A program made the translations under genes and the position numbers. Shown piece by piece: positions 47,053 to 56,849 of a stretch of DNA of 64,000 nt. Source of the DNA: Desulfovibrio sp. JY (GTDB taxonomy: Bacteria; Desulfobacterota; Desulfovibrionia; Desulfovibrionales; Desulfovibrionaceae). The DNA lies in assembly GCA_021730285.1 (NCBI GenBank), contig CP082962.1:4163501-4227500 (forward strand), in the 5' to 3' direction. Each line of letters starts with the position of its first letter. The stretch's first letter is position 1. Under the pieces are notes generated by a model that saw nothing but the letters and a program-made list of their open reading frames with translations, was not told the DNA's origin and did no database searches.

Positions 47053-48432
47053 TCACCGCGCCCCCTTGCAACGCAGGACAACGCCGACAGTTTTCAATAT
47101 GATACGCAGGTCGATCAACAATGAAATATTCTTGATGTAGTATAAATCATACCGGAGCTTCTCCAGGGAGTCCTCGACGGACGCGCCGTAGGGGTAGCGC
47201 ACCTGGGCCCAGCCGGTGACGCCCGGCTTCACGAAATGGCGCTCGGAATAATAGGGAATGATCTTCCTGAGGTTGGCCACGAATTCGGGACGCTCCGGTC
47301 GGGGGCCGACCAGACTCATATGGCCGAGCAGGACATTGATGAGCTGCGGGATCTCGTCGATGCGGCAGGCGCGCAGCAATCGCCCCAGCCGCGTGACCCT
47401 GGGATCGGCGGCGGCGGCCCAGACGGCGCCCGTGCCCTTCTCCGCGTCCTGCCGCATGGTGCGCAGCTTGTAGAGGATGAAGGGCTTGTCCCCCTGCCCC
47501 ACCCGCTCCTGCCGAAACAGGAACGGCCCCGGGGAATCGAGTTTGATGGCCAGCAGCAGCAAGGGGGCGAAAGGCAGGCACAAGGCCAGCCCGATCATGG
47601 AACAACAGATGTCCATCAGGCGCTTGACCAGCAGAAAGCCTGGCGTGATGTTGAAACCGTGGCTGAAAATGAACCAGCTCGGATTGATACCCTCGACAAG
47701 GAGTTTGCCGGTCATGCGCTCGAAAAAGCTGGGTTCGTCGAGGACCTCGATGCCGCTCAGCTTGCAGTTGAGCATCTCCTGCAAGGGAAAGCAGCCGCGC
47801 CGCTCCGCCAGGGAGATGACCACCTTGTCCGCCTTGAGCGCCTTGGCGGCTTCAAAAATGTTCTCGCTGTTCTGCGGCGTCATGGCGTCTCCCCGGCCGG
47901 GAAAAGGAAACGCGGCGGCCAGTTGGTAACGCTGCTTGGAGGCGCTGATGAGGGCCTGGGCCTTTTCCAAAAAGCTGTCGCTTCCGACCAGCAGCACCCG
48001 GTGGACCAGACGTGGCAAGGCCAGGGGGATATTGCGGGAGATGTCCCTGACCAGCATGATGCCGATAAACATGGCCAGCGCATAGGTGATGATTTCAAAA
48101 TCATCCGTGGAAACGGGCTTTACCTCACTTATCGTACGCAATAGCGTCATGGATATACCACAAGAAATTGCCGCTTTGAGAAGTATATTACCAAATCGCA
48201 TTTTTATAGTTGCCAACGAATATATAAGATTTACAAAAATATAAGGGAGTGCAACAATATAGACATATTCAAACATCTTCACGCCATATAAATCATATTC
48301 AAATTTATCCACTGCCCTATATTCAATGAATAAAACAATGCTCATTATGATGGCAGCAAACACAAGATACATATAGAACCATTTAAAAATCGACTCGTAT
48401 TCAGGATCATCCGTATAGTTATATTCCAACAT
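47053..48432 (-). CDS. XrtA-associated polyprenyl-phosphate sugar-phosphate transferase
   Basis: Initiating enzyme of repeat-unit assembly, putting the first sugar phosphate on undecaprenyl phosphate. The 459-residue protein has four N-terminal helices, a central Rossmann-like region (VLLVGSDSFLEKAQAL) and the C-terminal sugar-transferase domain: KRLMDICCSMIGLALCLPF, RQERVGQGDKPFILYKLRTM, RIDEIPQLINVLLGHMSLVGPRPERP, KPGVTGWAQV. Matches family TIGR03013. ATG at 48432 has GAGG 6 bases upstream; GTG at 48444 is an alternative. The N-terminal part is notably AT-rich. Confidence 0.92.
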   Translation of the reverse strand: MLEYNYTDDPEYESIFKWFYMYLVFAAIIMSIVLFIEYRAVDKFEYDLYGVKMFEYVYIVALPYIFVNLIYSLATIKMRFGNILLKAAISCGISMTLLRTISEVKPVSTDDFEIITYALAMFIGIMLVRDISRNIPLALPRLVHRVLLVGSDSFLEKAQALISASKQRYQLAAAFPFPGRGDAMTPQNSENIFEAAKALKADKVVISLAERRGCFPLQEMLNCKLSGIEVLDEPSFFERMTGKLLVEGINPSWFIFSHGFNITPGFLLVKRLMDICCSMIGLALCLPFAPLLLLAIKLDSPGPFLFRQERVGQGDKPFILYKLRTMRQDAEKGTGAVWAAAADPRVTRLGRLLRACRIDEIPQLINVLLGHMSLVGPRPERPEFVANLRKIIPYYSERHFVKPGVTGWAQVRYPYGASVEDSLEKLRYDLYYIKNISLLIDLRIILKTVGVVLRCKGAR

Positions 48433-48473
48433 CAGCCACCTCACTCACTTTGCGAACAATCAACTACCAAACA

Positions 48474-51068
48474 TCATTTAAAAACATCAGCCTTGGAAAG
48501 GTGCTCCGCGATTTCCTGGTTTTGAGGAGCAAGAAGCGCCGCACTTTGCAGTATAAAAATCGCGTCTTCCCGACGATCGTTCTTGAGCAACGCGTACCCC
48601 AGCGTGTCGAGAATAAACGGGTTATCTCCTTCCAGGGCATTCGCGATCATGGCGTATTGAAGCGCCTTGCCGGCCTGTTGCGGATCGTCCGCAGCGACCA
48701 GGGCCAGGGCATTGAGCACCATGGGAATGCTTCTGGCGCGATGCCAGACAGTTACGCGTCCCCAAACGCCGCCGGATCGGTTTGCGTCAGGCCGCCCCGC
48801 CCCGTTTTGGGACGCGGACGGCACGGCCTGCGGCGATGCCGTGGCCGTTACGGCCGCAAAGGAATCCGCCGCTTCGGACGTCCGCCCCATTTGCATCAGC
48901 AGCGCCGTCAACCCGAGTTGCGTCACGGCCTCGGACGGCCCCTTCGCAAAGGCCTTGCCAAGGAGCTGCCGGGCTCCGGACAAATCCCCCTCCCCCACCA
49001 GGGACGAGGCGCGGGTCATGTCGTCGGCCGCGACGGACTGCCGTTCGAGCAGCTTCGTTGCTTCCTCCGTGGCGCGTTGCCTATGCCCGAGAGACATGGA
49101 CAACCGGAAGCGTTCGGCAAGGACCGTATCCGGTTCGACGGCTTCGATTTTGCGGATGGCGGCCAGGGCCTGCGCCTCATCGCCCAGGGCGGTCTGGAAT
49201 CGGACCGTAGCGACAAGGGCCGGCAGGGACCCGGCGCAGACCGCCCGGGGACTGCCAAGGGTCGCGATCGCCGCCTGGAGATTGCCCTGGCGGGCGTAAA
49301 AGGCGGCCAGATCGAGCGTGTCGTCGCATCTTCCAGAAGCGGCCGCCTGCTCCAGATGTTCCCGCGCCTCCTCGGGGCGCCCCGCTTCCTCGAGCCGGTC
49401 CGCCAAGGCGGCATGGGCGACGGGGTCATGGGGATCGCGGACGAGCAGCAACCGGTACTGGTCCAAGGCCTTGGCGGCGTCGTTGCGGGAGAAGAAAATG
49501 GCGGCCGCGATATGATAGGGCGCCGTCAGGGACGGATCCAGGGCCTTGGCCTGTTCCAGTTGGGCCAGGGCGTCGTCGGTGTGGCCCTGGCCGGCGAGTA
49601 TCCCGGCTTTGGCCAGAAGGGCCTGGGCCTGATTTAGCGGGAGTAATCCCGCCTGATCCAGGACGGCGAGAGCCGCGCCGGGAGCATCGGGCCGCCTGGT
49701 GAGCATGGCGACCAGGGCCAACCGCACCTCCAGGTTGTCGCGCGCGTCGGCCATCGCCCGTCGCAAGACCGCTTTGGCCTGATCCGTCTGACCCCGCAGG
49801 TTAAGAATGCGACTTTTTTGCAGATCCGCCGCAACGACCTGCTCGGGATCCCCGGAAACGGCCTCGTAGTAGCCCAGGCTTTTGTCGAATTGGCGTTTGG
49901 CGAGATAGATATCACCGAGCATGCGTTTGGTTGCGGCATCATCCGGATACAACCGCAGGACCCTTTCCAACTCGTCGATGGCGGCGTCGGGCCGGTTCAT
50001 CCGCAAATGCAGGCTCGCCAGCTGTTGCCTGGCCTTGGCGTATCGGGGGGATTCGTCGAGCACGATGCCCAGTTCGCTGATCGCCATCTCGTATCGACCG
50101 TCGCGGGCATAGGCCTGGGCCAGATAATACCGAAGCTGCGTTTCCGGCCGCAGACGCAGGGCATGCTGGAAATTGCTCACGGCCTGCGACGACGCCCCAC
50201 GCGTCAACTCCACCAGTCCGAGAAGTTTGTAGCCTTCGGGTCGGGTGGGATACGCCTTGATCAGCGCCCGCGCGGCGCTCTCCACGCCCTCGGTCAGGCC
50301 CTTGCCGGCCAGCTGGTAAAAGGCGGCGTTGTAACGCGCCTCGATATCGTTGGGGTGCGCGGCGGCAATGCGCCCGAACGTGGCGGTGGCGCCGGGGAAA
50401 TCGCCGCTTTGGGCCTGGACCTGGCCAAGGAGGCGCAGCCCGGCATAGTCATCGGGATGGGCGGCCAGCAGGACATCCACAGCCGTCCGGGCTTCCCCGA
50501 ACCGCCTCTGTTCCATCCTGACCCGAATAAGTCCCATCCTCGCCTGCATGGCCTGGGGCGACAGGGACAGGGCCTGCTCGTAGGCCGTGGCCGCCTCGGG
50601 CCACTTGCCGGCACTGGCATAGGCGTGGCCCTCGCATTCCCAGGCCTCGGCGGAATCGGGAAACTTGGCCCTGTAGGCCGACAAGGCATTCAGGGCATCC
50701 TCGGCCCTGCCCGCGGCGAGGTACACCTTGCCCCGCAGGAGCGGAAGCCGGTCTGGCGGGCTGGGGCTGTCGGCCAGCCGCTGCGCCCCTTTCTCGGCCA
50801 ACTTCGTCTTGCCGAGGGCCAGATAGACCAGGGTCAGTTCGTAACGCGCCTGGTCATCCTTGGGGTTGCGCTCCAAAAGCGTCTTATAGATGACCATGGC
50901 GCCCCTGGCGTTGCCTGCCGCCATGAGACGCGCCCCTTCAGCCAGCGCCTGCTCCCTGCTCTCCCCCTGACAGCTGGCCAAAAACAGGCCCGCGCCGGCA
51001 ATAATCACTATCGCCAAGAGGATTGCCCTTGGTGTCGCACATTCCCTGGCAGCACGTTGCTCTCGCAT
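48474..51068 (-). CDS. prsT: PEP-CTERM-system TPR-repeat lipoprotein PrsT
   Basis: An 864-residue envelope lipoprotein: signal with lipobox LFLASC (Cys33) followed by roughly 20 TPR-like repeats (for example EGARLMAAGNARGAMVIYK; ALAQLEQAKALDPSLTAPY) to the end. Matches the TPR lipoprotein of exosortase systems (TIGR02917), which scaffolds envelope assembly; mechanism is unknown. A Ser/Ala/Gly-rich low-complexity stretch (about 735-775) interrupts the last repeats. It is the first gene of the leftward locus and is divergent from the response regulator. Confidence 0.92.
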   Translation of the reverse strand: MREQRAARECATPRAILLAIVIIAGAGLFLASCQGESREQALAEGARLMAAGNARGAMVIYKTLLERNPKDDQARYELTLVYLALGKTKLAEKGAQRLADSPSPPDRLPLLRGKVYLAAGRAEDALNALSAYRAKFPDSAEAWECEGHAYASAGKWPEAATAYEQALSLSPQAMQARMGLIRVRMEQRRFGEARTAVDVLLAAHPDDYAGLRLLGQVQAQSGDFPGATATFGRIAAAHPNDIEARYNAAFYQLAGKGLTEGVESAARALIKAYPTRPEGYKLLGLVELTRGASSQAVSNFQHALRLRPETQLRYYLAQAYARDGRYEMAISELGIVLDESPRYAKARQQLASLHLRMNRPDAAIDELERVLRLYPDDAATKRMLGDIYLAKRQFDKSLGYYEAVSGDPEQVVAADLQKSRILNLRGQTDQAKAVLRRAMADARDNLEVRLALVAMLTRRPDAPGAALAVLDQAGLLPLNQAQALLAKAGILAGQGHTDDALAQLEQAKALDPSLTAPYHIAAAIFFSRNDAAKALDQYRLLLVRDPHDPVAHAALADRLEEAGRPEEAREHLEQAAASGRCDDTLDLAAFYARQGNLQAAIATLGSPRAVCAGSLPALVATVRFQTALGDEAQALAAIRKIEAVEPDTVLAERFRLSMSLGHRQRATEEATKLLERQSVAADDMTRASSLVGEGDLSGARQLLGKAFAKGPSEAVTQLGLTALLMQMGRTSEAADSFAAVTATASPQAVPSASQNGAGRPDANRSGGVWGRVTVWHRARSIPMVLNALALVAADDPQQAGKALQYAMIANALEGDNPFILDTLGYALLKNDRREDAIFILQSAALLAPQNQEIAEHLSKADVFK

Positions 51069-52231
51069 GGGGTTTGGCCCGTTTCCTCACGCGCGGTGCG
51101 TGGTTTGTCCCGTTGAGGTCCAAGGCGGGGACATTCGTATGGTGGAGGTTTACGTGAGGCGGGGAGCGGGAAAAATAGGGTTGACGCCCCATTCGGGCTG
51201 GGGGGGGGCTCCCATTCACCCGTTGCGGCGGCAAGAAAGAATACGCACCCCGAAAAACACGCAGGCCACACCGTTAACATACTATTTTTACAAGCTAATT
51301 AAACTACGGCAGGATCACGGGAACATGGCAGCCCCTGTCCGGAAAGACACTCCGGCGGGCGCTGTGGGCGGTACGGGAAGGTGGGAAAGAAAAGGGACAC
51401 GGGGGTGCGCACGGGCCGGCAACCCCGCTGACGGATTCGTCGAAAGAGGGGGAATCATCGATCGCCGGATAAATCAGTCTGAGGAGAGAATGACTGTCTC
51501 TGGCATGAAACCTCTCATATTCGTGATTCTGAGACGTTGTGAAGTCACTCTACCGGGAGTGGTTCAACACGCATATTCCATAGTATTCTCGTCAGACAAT
51601 GCACCTCTGAACAACAAAAATGTAAAATTTTACGGAATGAAAAATAAATGCCAACGCGCACTTCGCGCCATTATGTTCACTATACGTCGATCGGTCTGAA
51701 ATATTGCACAGTACTCTCACCCATATTGTCCTCAAATACGGACATCTTCCTGTTGTAACAACAACACATTTTCATGTATCGTTATATATATAAATACTTA
51801 TTATTATGCAAGTATTCCATATACTGATTAATAAAAAAATATTGGTGCATAAAAAAATTACGCATTTTTTCCAACGCAGCACTGGCATCGCGAATAATAA
51901 TGCGCTATGAGTAAGCAGACTTCTCTGTTAAGTCAACCTATTATGGTATATGCCAACATGTTTATTGACATAAATTGATTTATAACAAAATGACTGCTCG
52001 CTGTGACACGCAAAGACCAGTCAGGCAACATCGTCCATATGAACCAGTCGATGCAAAACTACGGCACCATACTGTAGCGTCTTCCTTCCCCCATCTAAAA
52101 GACGACGTCCTGAAGATTTTAGTCCGGACAGTCGTAACCGATAAAGGTAAAAAATATTTTACCGTATGATGCACTGTTTACGAAAGAAAGAGATAGAGTA
52201 TAAAAAATGTTTGTGAGCAAGGGGAACAACC
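51069..52231. other. Divergent intergenic region, 1163 bases, mostly without genes
   Basis: It separates prsT (left) from the LuxR-type regulator (right). The first 400 bases are GC-rich, the rest strongly AT-rich. Frames at 51067-51699 and 51975-52169 look like chance. The region probably holds regulatory DNA for both directions. An inverted repeat GGTAAAA-AATA-TTTTACC lies at 52146-52163. Confidence 0.4.
52177..52204 (+). promoter_or_regulatory. Candidate sigma-70-type promoter for the LuxR-type regulator
   Basis: TTTACG (52177-52182) and TATAAA (52199-52204) are 16 bases apart, 28 bases before the ATG at 52232. The inverted repeat at 52146-52163 ends 13 bases upstream and could be a regulator site. 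Match to the -35 consensus is moderate. Confidence 0.4.
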
Positions 52232-52879
52232 ATGAAACCTATCCGTGTCATCCTCGTCGATGATCATGAACTTGTCCGGGAGGGGGTTCGTTTTTTTCTC
52301 AGCGGCCTCCCGTCCATAGCCGTCGTGGGCATTGCGGCTACTCCGGCGGAGGCTTTTCAAATCATCAGCCGTACATCGCCCGACACGGCCATGGTCGATC
52401 TGGGATTGCCGACCATAGAAACCGGCATCGGCCTCATAGAGGATATCAAGTCGCGCTATCCACGAATCAAAGTACTGGCTTTCACCTGCCACGAGGACGC
52501 TCACGCCATCCGTGGAGCCCTTGCCGCCGGCGCCGATGGATACCTTCTGAAGTCAGCCTCCATCCCTGAATTATCAAGCGCCATAGAACATGTCGTTCGT
52601 GGAAAGAAGTACTTGAGCCCCGATGTCTCCGCCGATGTTGTGTGCGGCTTCCTCGGACAAAACAACCAGCTCGACACAATGGCAAAGAATTTGTCACGAA
52701 GGGAAAAAGAAGTTTTAAGCCTCTTGTTGGAAGGAAAAGGGAACAAGGAAATCGGGAAAATACTCTACATCAGCCACAGAACTGTCGAGAAACACAAAGC
52801 CAATGTAAAAACAAAGCTGAACTGCGACACAACCGTCGAATTGGCCGTTTATTGCATGAAAAATGGCATACTGCAATAG
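52232..52879 (+). CDS. LuxR/NarL-family response regulator, orphan
   Basis: A 215-residue two-domain regulator: receiver domain with the acidic pair VDDHE, phosphoacceptor in AMVDLGLP (Asp55), Lys in GYLLKSAS, then a LuxR helix-turn-helix (LSRREKEVLSLLLEGKGNKEIGK... ISHRTVEKHK). The receiver looks functional. No histidine kinase is adjacent on this side; prsK downstream has its own partner prsR. AAGGGGAA lies 6 bases before the ATG. It is placed between the polysaccharide operon and xrtA and may control either. Confidence 0.9.
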   Translation: MKPIRVILVDDHELVREGVRFFLSGLPSIAVVGIAATPAEAFQIISRTSPDTAMVDLGLPTIETGIGLIEDIKSRYPRIKVLAFTCHEDAHAIRGALAAGADGYLLKSASIPELSSAIEHVVRGKKYLSPDVSADVVCGFLGQNNQLDTMAKNLSRREKEVLSLLLEGKGNKEIGKILYISHRTVEKHKANVKTKLNCDTTVELAVYCMKNGILQ

Positions 52880-53251
52880 TATATACAGGATCATTTTTCA
52901 GAATACCATACGCTTGATTATTATTACATAACCATCTCCATTGTCTGTCGTCGCGAGTCGGCAGGCTCTTCTCGTTTGCCCGTCTCACCCCGCCACGCCA
53001 ACAGCCGTTAACCCGGTATCATTGCATGCGCTACGCTCCGCAGCCGTGATCCGGCAGGCCCGGTCCGCGTTTCCCCGCCCGCCGCGACAGCCCGGCCGGC
53101 GGCCCGTTGCGCGTCGCTTCCGTCTTCCTCTTTGCATCGGGGATGCCCCCAAGGCGAATGGGGCGTTCCCCGTATTTTGCCGGCTGTGCCCATTCCGTAT
53201 GTATCACGCACAATGTGCATCTCAAAAAACTGTGGAGGCCACGGGAAACCG
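52880..53251. other. Intergenic region before xrtA
   Basis: About 370 bases between the regulator and the exosortase gene. Composition becomes GC-rich after about 52.95 kb. No sigma-54 site with correct GG-10-GC spacing and no clear terminator was found. A small GGGG-CGTT-CCCC hairpin lies near 53160-53171. Confidence 0.3.
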
Positions 53252-54163
53252 ATGCAATTCGCGAAACACACCACCGGCCCCAGGGACCCGGAAACAGGCG
53301 GCGCGGGCAGCCCTGTCGACGCGGACGCCCAAACGCTCGCCATGGCGCTTCGTGCCGAGTGGCTTCCCCTGGCCATGGGCGTCGTCGTCATCGCGCTGAC
53401 CTACCGCCAGATCGTCCCCCCCATGGTCCGGGACTGGTATTTCGACGACAACGCCTCCCATGGTTTTTTCATTCCCTTGATCTCCGGGTACCTTGTCTGG
53501 ACACGCCGCGATGCGCTGGCCCGGGCGCCGGTCGGCTCCAACCCGGTCGGGCTGTTCCTGGTCGTGGCGGCGGCGGCCATGCTTGTGGCCGGATGGCTGG
53601 CCTCGGAATTCTTCACCATGCGCGCCTCCCTCGTGGTGGCGCTTTGCGGCTGCGTGCTCTACTGGCTGGGCACGAAGGTGTTCTCCCTGCTGGCCCCGGC
53701 GCTGCTCTTCCTCTTTTTCATGATTCCCCTGCCGGCCATCGCCTACGATGCCGTCGCCTTTCCCCTCAAACTCTTCGTCAGCTGGCTGTCGGTCGGCGTC
53801 CTCAAAGCTATGGGCATCATGGTGCTGCGCGAGGGCAACGTCATCATGCTGCCCAATATCACCCTGGAGGTCGTGGACGCCTGTAGCGGCATGCGCTCGC
53901 TGACGTCCCTGCTGGCGCTGGCCACGGCCTACGCCCTGATTTTTCTTCGATCCCCCTGGCAGCGTCTGGTCCTGGTGGCCTCCGCCATCCCCATCGCCAT
54001 CGCCGCCAACACCCTGCGTGTCATTGGTACTGGATTTCTGGCTCGCCGCATGGGCTCCGCCGCGGCGCAAGGCTTTTTCCACGAATTTACCGGGCTGGCC
54101 ACCTTCGTTTTGGCCCTGGCCGCCCTGGCTGCCCTGCATCAGGTGCTGCGGAGGTTCAAGTGA
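53252..54163 (+). CDS. xrtA: Exosortase A
   Basis: Inner-membrane cysteine protease/transpeptidase that recognises the PEP-CTERM tail of exported proteins and cleaves it. The 303-residue protein has about eight helices and the conserved catalytic residues: Cys211 in VVDACSGMRSL, Arg256 in NTLRV and His277 in FFHEFTG. ATG at 53252 (GGGAA upstream) gives a normal cytoplasmic N-terminus; the frame extends 40 codons upstream without a better start. Its stop overlaps the epsI-type start (GTGA), so the two are coupled. Confidence 0.93.
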   Translation: MQFAKHTTGPRDPETGGAGSPVDADAQTLAMALRAEWLPLAMGVVVIALTYRQIVPPMVRDWYFDDNASHGFFIPLISGYLVWTRRDALARAPVGSNPVGLFLVVAAAAMLVAGWLASEFFTMRASLVVALCGCVLYWLGTKVFSLLAPALLFLFFMIPLPAIAYDAVAFPLKLFVSWLSVGVLKAMGIMVLREGNVIMLPNITLEVVDACSGMRSLTSLLALATAYALIFLRSPWQRLVLVASAIPIAIAANTLRVIGTGFLARRMGSAAAQGFFHEFTGLATFVLALAALAALHQVLRRFK

Positions 54164-54795
54164 AGATTTCCTGGTTCCGCTTCCTGGCCGTCTACGCTTT
54201 GCTCCTGGCCGCCGCCGGCTACGTCGCCCTCCATCACGAAACGGCGCAGCCCCTGCCGCAGCCATTGACGGCATTTCCCAACCAGTTGGGCGAATGGCGC
54301 GCGGTCGGCCACAAGCAATTCAGCGAGGCCCTGCTGACCAAACTGCGGCCAACCGACTACCTGTATCGTCGCTACAGCGGTCCCGGCGGGAAAACCGTCG
54401 ACGTCTACATCGGCTACCACGACGGCGCCCAGGGCGCGGGGCCGATCCATTCCCCCAAGAATTGCCTGCCGGGCAACGGCTGGTTGGAAATCTCCTCCTC
54501 CCCCCTGGAACTCGACATCGGGCGGGAACGCATCCATCTGACCCAGGCGGTGTATCGCCAGGACGAGCAACAGGAACTGTTTCTCTACTGGTTCATGGTC
54601 CGTGGCCGGACCTTGTCCACCGAGGTAGGCCTCAAACTGGCGGAGATCGCCAACGCTGTCAGATACGGCCAGCGCGGAGCCTGCTTCGTACGCCTGTCCC
54701 TGCCGGTGGCGGACAATCCGGCCGCATCCGCAGGCATCGCCCAGTCCTTCCTCGAACGGGCGTACCCAGCCATCTGCGCATTTACTTCCTCATAG
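54160..54795 (+). CDS. EpsI-family exosortase-associated protein
   Basis: A 211-residue protein with one N-terminal helix and a periplasmic domain of the EpsI/DUF3485 family (TIGR02914). It has the family hallmark HSPKNCLPGNGW with its conserved cysteine, and LGEWRAV near residue 45. In many species this domain is fused to the exosortase; here it is a separate gene overlapping xrtA by 4 bases. The function is not known, but the conserved association points to a role in sorting or coupling to polysaccharide. Starts with GTG. Confidence 0.92.
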   Translation: MKISWFRFLAVYALLLAAAGYVALHHETAQPLPQPLTAFPNQLGEWRAVGHKQFSEALLTKLRPTDYLYRRYSGPGGKTVDVYIGYHDGAQGAGPIHSPKNCLPGNGWLEISSSPLELDIGRERIHLTQAVYRQDEQQELFLYWFMVRGRTLSTEVGLKLAEIANAVRYGQRGACFVRLSLPVADNPAASAGIAQSFLERAYPAICAFTSS

Positions 54796-54809
54796 CCAGG
54801 GAGGATGCC

Positions 54810-56834
54810 ATGCAAACCATTCTTGTCGCCTCGTCCAGCATTCTGGGGCTGCTTTTGTGCGTCATGCTCCTGTTCAAGCGCCGGTTCACCTGGGCCGACG
54901 GGTTGTTGTTCCTGGCCCTGATCTGCCTGATCGGCACGGAGCTGTTGCAGTTCCGTGCCGCCGACGCCTCACTCCTGTCCCTGCAACGCTGGAGCCTGGC
55001 CACCCAGGGCATGGCCATCTGGTGCCTGGCCGGCTTCAGCCTGGCCTATGCCAGAATCAACCGGCCCTTTTTCATGTCCTGGCTGCAAACACTGTTTATC
55101 CTGTCCTGCGTCCTGTTGCCGCTCGTTCCCCTGCTTGCCCCCACCAAGGCCCTTTTTTCCATCACCGGCCCCCAGCCAACGCCCTGGATCATTCCCCTGA
55201 CGCGTCTGGGATTCTACCACCATCTGGGTCTGCTCATCGTGTTGCTGTGGTGCCTGTTCAATCTGGAGGGGACGCTGGCCAACGCCACCCATGCCAAGCG
55301 TTGGCGCATCAAATTTTTCGTATTGGGCCTCATGGCCATTCTCGCCGCGCAGTTTCTGGCCACAAGCCAGGATCTGCTCTACAACGCGCTGGATCTTTCC
55401 CAAAGCCCGACGCGTGAAATCGGCATCCTGCTGGGTGCGGCGCTGATGTGCTACTCGCTGGCGACCAGGGGCGGGGAGCAAAAGATCATCTTTTCACACC
55501 ACCTGGCTTACAAGTCGCTTGTTATATTCGCGGCAGGCATCTATCTCATCAGTATAGGCTTGATAGCAAAGGCCACGCAATATTTCGATTTTATCAACAG
55601 GTCCACGATAGTCGCCGGAATGTCCCTCCTCGGCGGACTCACCCTTGCCGTCATTTTTCTTTCGGAGACGGTACAACGCAATATAAAACTGGCAATATAT
55701 AATTATTTTTACAACAACAAATATGACTACCGTCTTCAATGGCTGGATTTCACACATCGTCTGGCCGATGCGCACCAATCCAAAGATCTCTATCAGGCCG
55801 TCCTGCTCGGCTTTTGCGAAAATCTCGGCATGGGGCAGGCGTCGCTGTATCTGCGCAATGCCAAGACCCAGATGTTCGATCCCATCCATCAGTGGGAAAT
55901 GACCAAAGCGGACACAGCCCTTGCGCCGAGCCACCCCCTGTGCCAACCACCGACGCCGCCCCGTTTCGTAACCGACCTGCGGACAACCCCGCCAACGCCC
56001 CCCGCCCCTCCGGCCAGTTTCTCCATTCCCCTCCTGCGCGGCCAGGAGATGGAAGGCTTCATTCTCATCGCCCATCCCTTCAATCCCGAAGAGCAGTATG
56101 ACGAAGAGGACTTCGAACTCATGGAGGCCCTGGGGAACCAGTCGGCCAACGCCATCCTGAATATGCGACTGGCCGAGGAACTGGCCGCGGCCCGGGAAAT
56201 GGAGGCCCTGGGCAAGGTGTCGGCCTTTGTCCTGCACGACCTCAAAAATCTCGTCCACGCCTTGTCGATCCTGATGGAAAACGCCAAAACCTACATCGAG
56301 AATCCGGAATTCCAGCGGGACATGTTCGAGACCCTGGACAATACCGTGGTCAAAATGACGCGGCTTATCCGCAAGCTGCGGGATCTCCCCCAGGACGAGG
56401 CCCTCATGCGCGAGTCGGTGGATCTTTTGGCCTTCACCCAGGAATCCCTCAGCATCGCGCCCAAAGGGGCCTTGCAGGTCTTTGGCGGAAGCGTGCCGGC
56501 CACGGTGGATCGCGCCGAGATGTCAAAGGTGCTGGTCAATCTCTTCCACAATGCCCAGGAGGCCTGCCAGGGGAAAAATCCCGTCCGGGTGGAGGTCGGC
56601 CATCAAGACCAACCCTACATCAAAATCAGCGATTCCGGGTGCGGCATGGACGCGGAATTCGTCAACAATCAGCTTTTCGTGCCGTTTAGCAGCACCAAGG
56701 AAAACGGGATGGGCATTGGCCTCTATCAGAGCAAACAGATCATCGAGGCCCATGGCGGACGTCTCCTGGTGGAAAGCCAACCCGGCCAGGGCTCCACGTT
56801 CACGGTCCTGTTGCCCGAAAGCCAATCTTCCTAA
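54810..56834 (+). CDS. prsK: PEP-CTERM-system sensor histidine kinase PrsK
   Basis: A 674-residue membrane kinase: about eight N-terminal helices (to about residue 300), a GAF-like domain (about 310-460, with a Pro-rich loop TTPPTPPAPPA), then dimerisation/phosphoacceptor VLHDLKN (His476) and an ATPase domain (SDSGCGMD; FSSTKENGMGIGLYQSK; GQGSTFTVLLP). Matches TIGR02916, which has an unusual HDLKN motif instead of HELRN-like motifs. ATG at 54810 has GGGAGG 5 bases upstream. The long upstream open frame overlaps xrtA and epsI and is not coding. It presumably phosphorylates PrsR. Confidence 0.93.
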   Translation: MQTILVASSSILGLLLCVMLLFKRRFTWADGLLFLALICLIGTELLQFRAADASLLSLQRWSLATQGMAIWCLAGFSLAYARINRPFFMSWLQTLFILSCVLLPLVPLLAPTKALFSITGPQPTPWIIPLTRLGFYHHLGLLIVLLWCLFNLEGTLANATHAKRWRIKFFVLGLMAILAAQFLATSQDLLYNALDLSQSPTREIGILLGAALMCYSLATRGGEQKIIFSHHLAYKSLVIFAAGIYLISIGLIAKATQYFDFINRSTIVAGMSLLGGLTLAVIFLSETVQRNIKLAIYNYFYNNKYDYRLQWLDFTHRLADAHQSKDLYQAVLLGFCENLGMGQASLYLRNAKTQMFDPIHQWEMTKADTALAPSHPLCQPPTPPRFVTDLRTTPPTPPAPPASFSIPLLRGQEMEGFILIAHPFNPEEQYDEEDFELMEALGNQSANAILNMRLAEELAAAREMEALGKVSAFVLHDLKNLVHALSILMENAKTYIENPEFQRDMFETLDNTVVKMTRLIRKLRDLPQDEALMRESVDLLAFTQESLSIAPKGALQVFGGSVPATVDRAEMSKVLVNLFHNAQEACQGKNPVRVEVGHQDQPYIKISDSGCGMDAEFVNNQLFVPFSSTKENGMGIGLYQSKQIIEAHGGRLLVESQPGQGSTFTVLLPESQSS

Positions 56835-56849
56835 GCAGAGGCCCCTTGC

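Noticed and set aside
51067-52169. Frames of 210 and 64 residues in the prsT-regulator gap
   Set aside because: No ribosome site, no recognisable domain and abrupt composition change within the longer one; more likely regulatory DNA.
54018-56834. A 938-residue frame reading through xrtA and epsI into prsK
   Set aside because: The part before 54810 overlaps two clear genes in other frames and has Arg/Pro-rich nonsense composition; a good ribosome site precedes the ATG at 54810.
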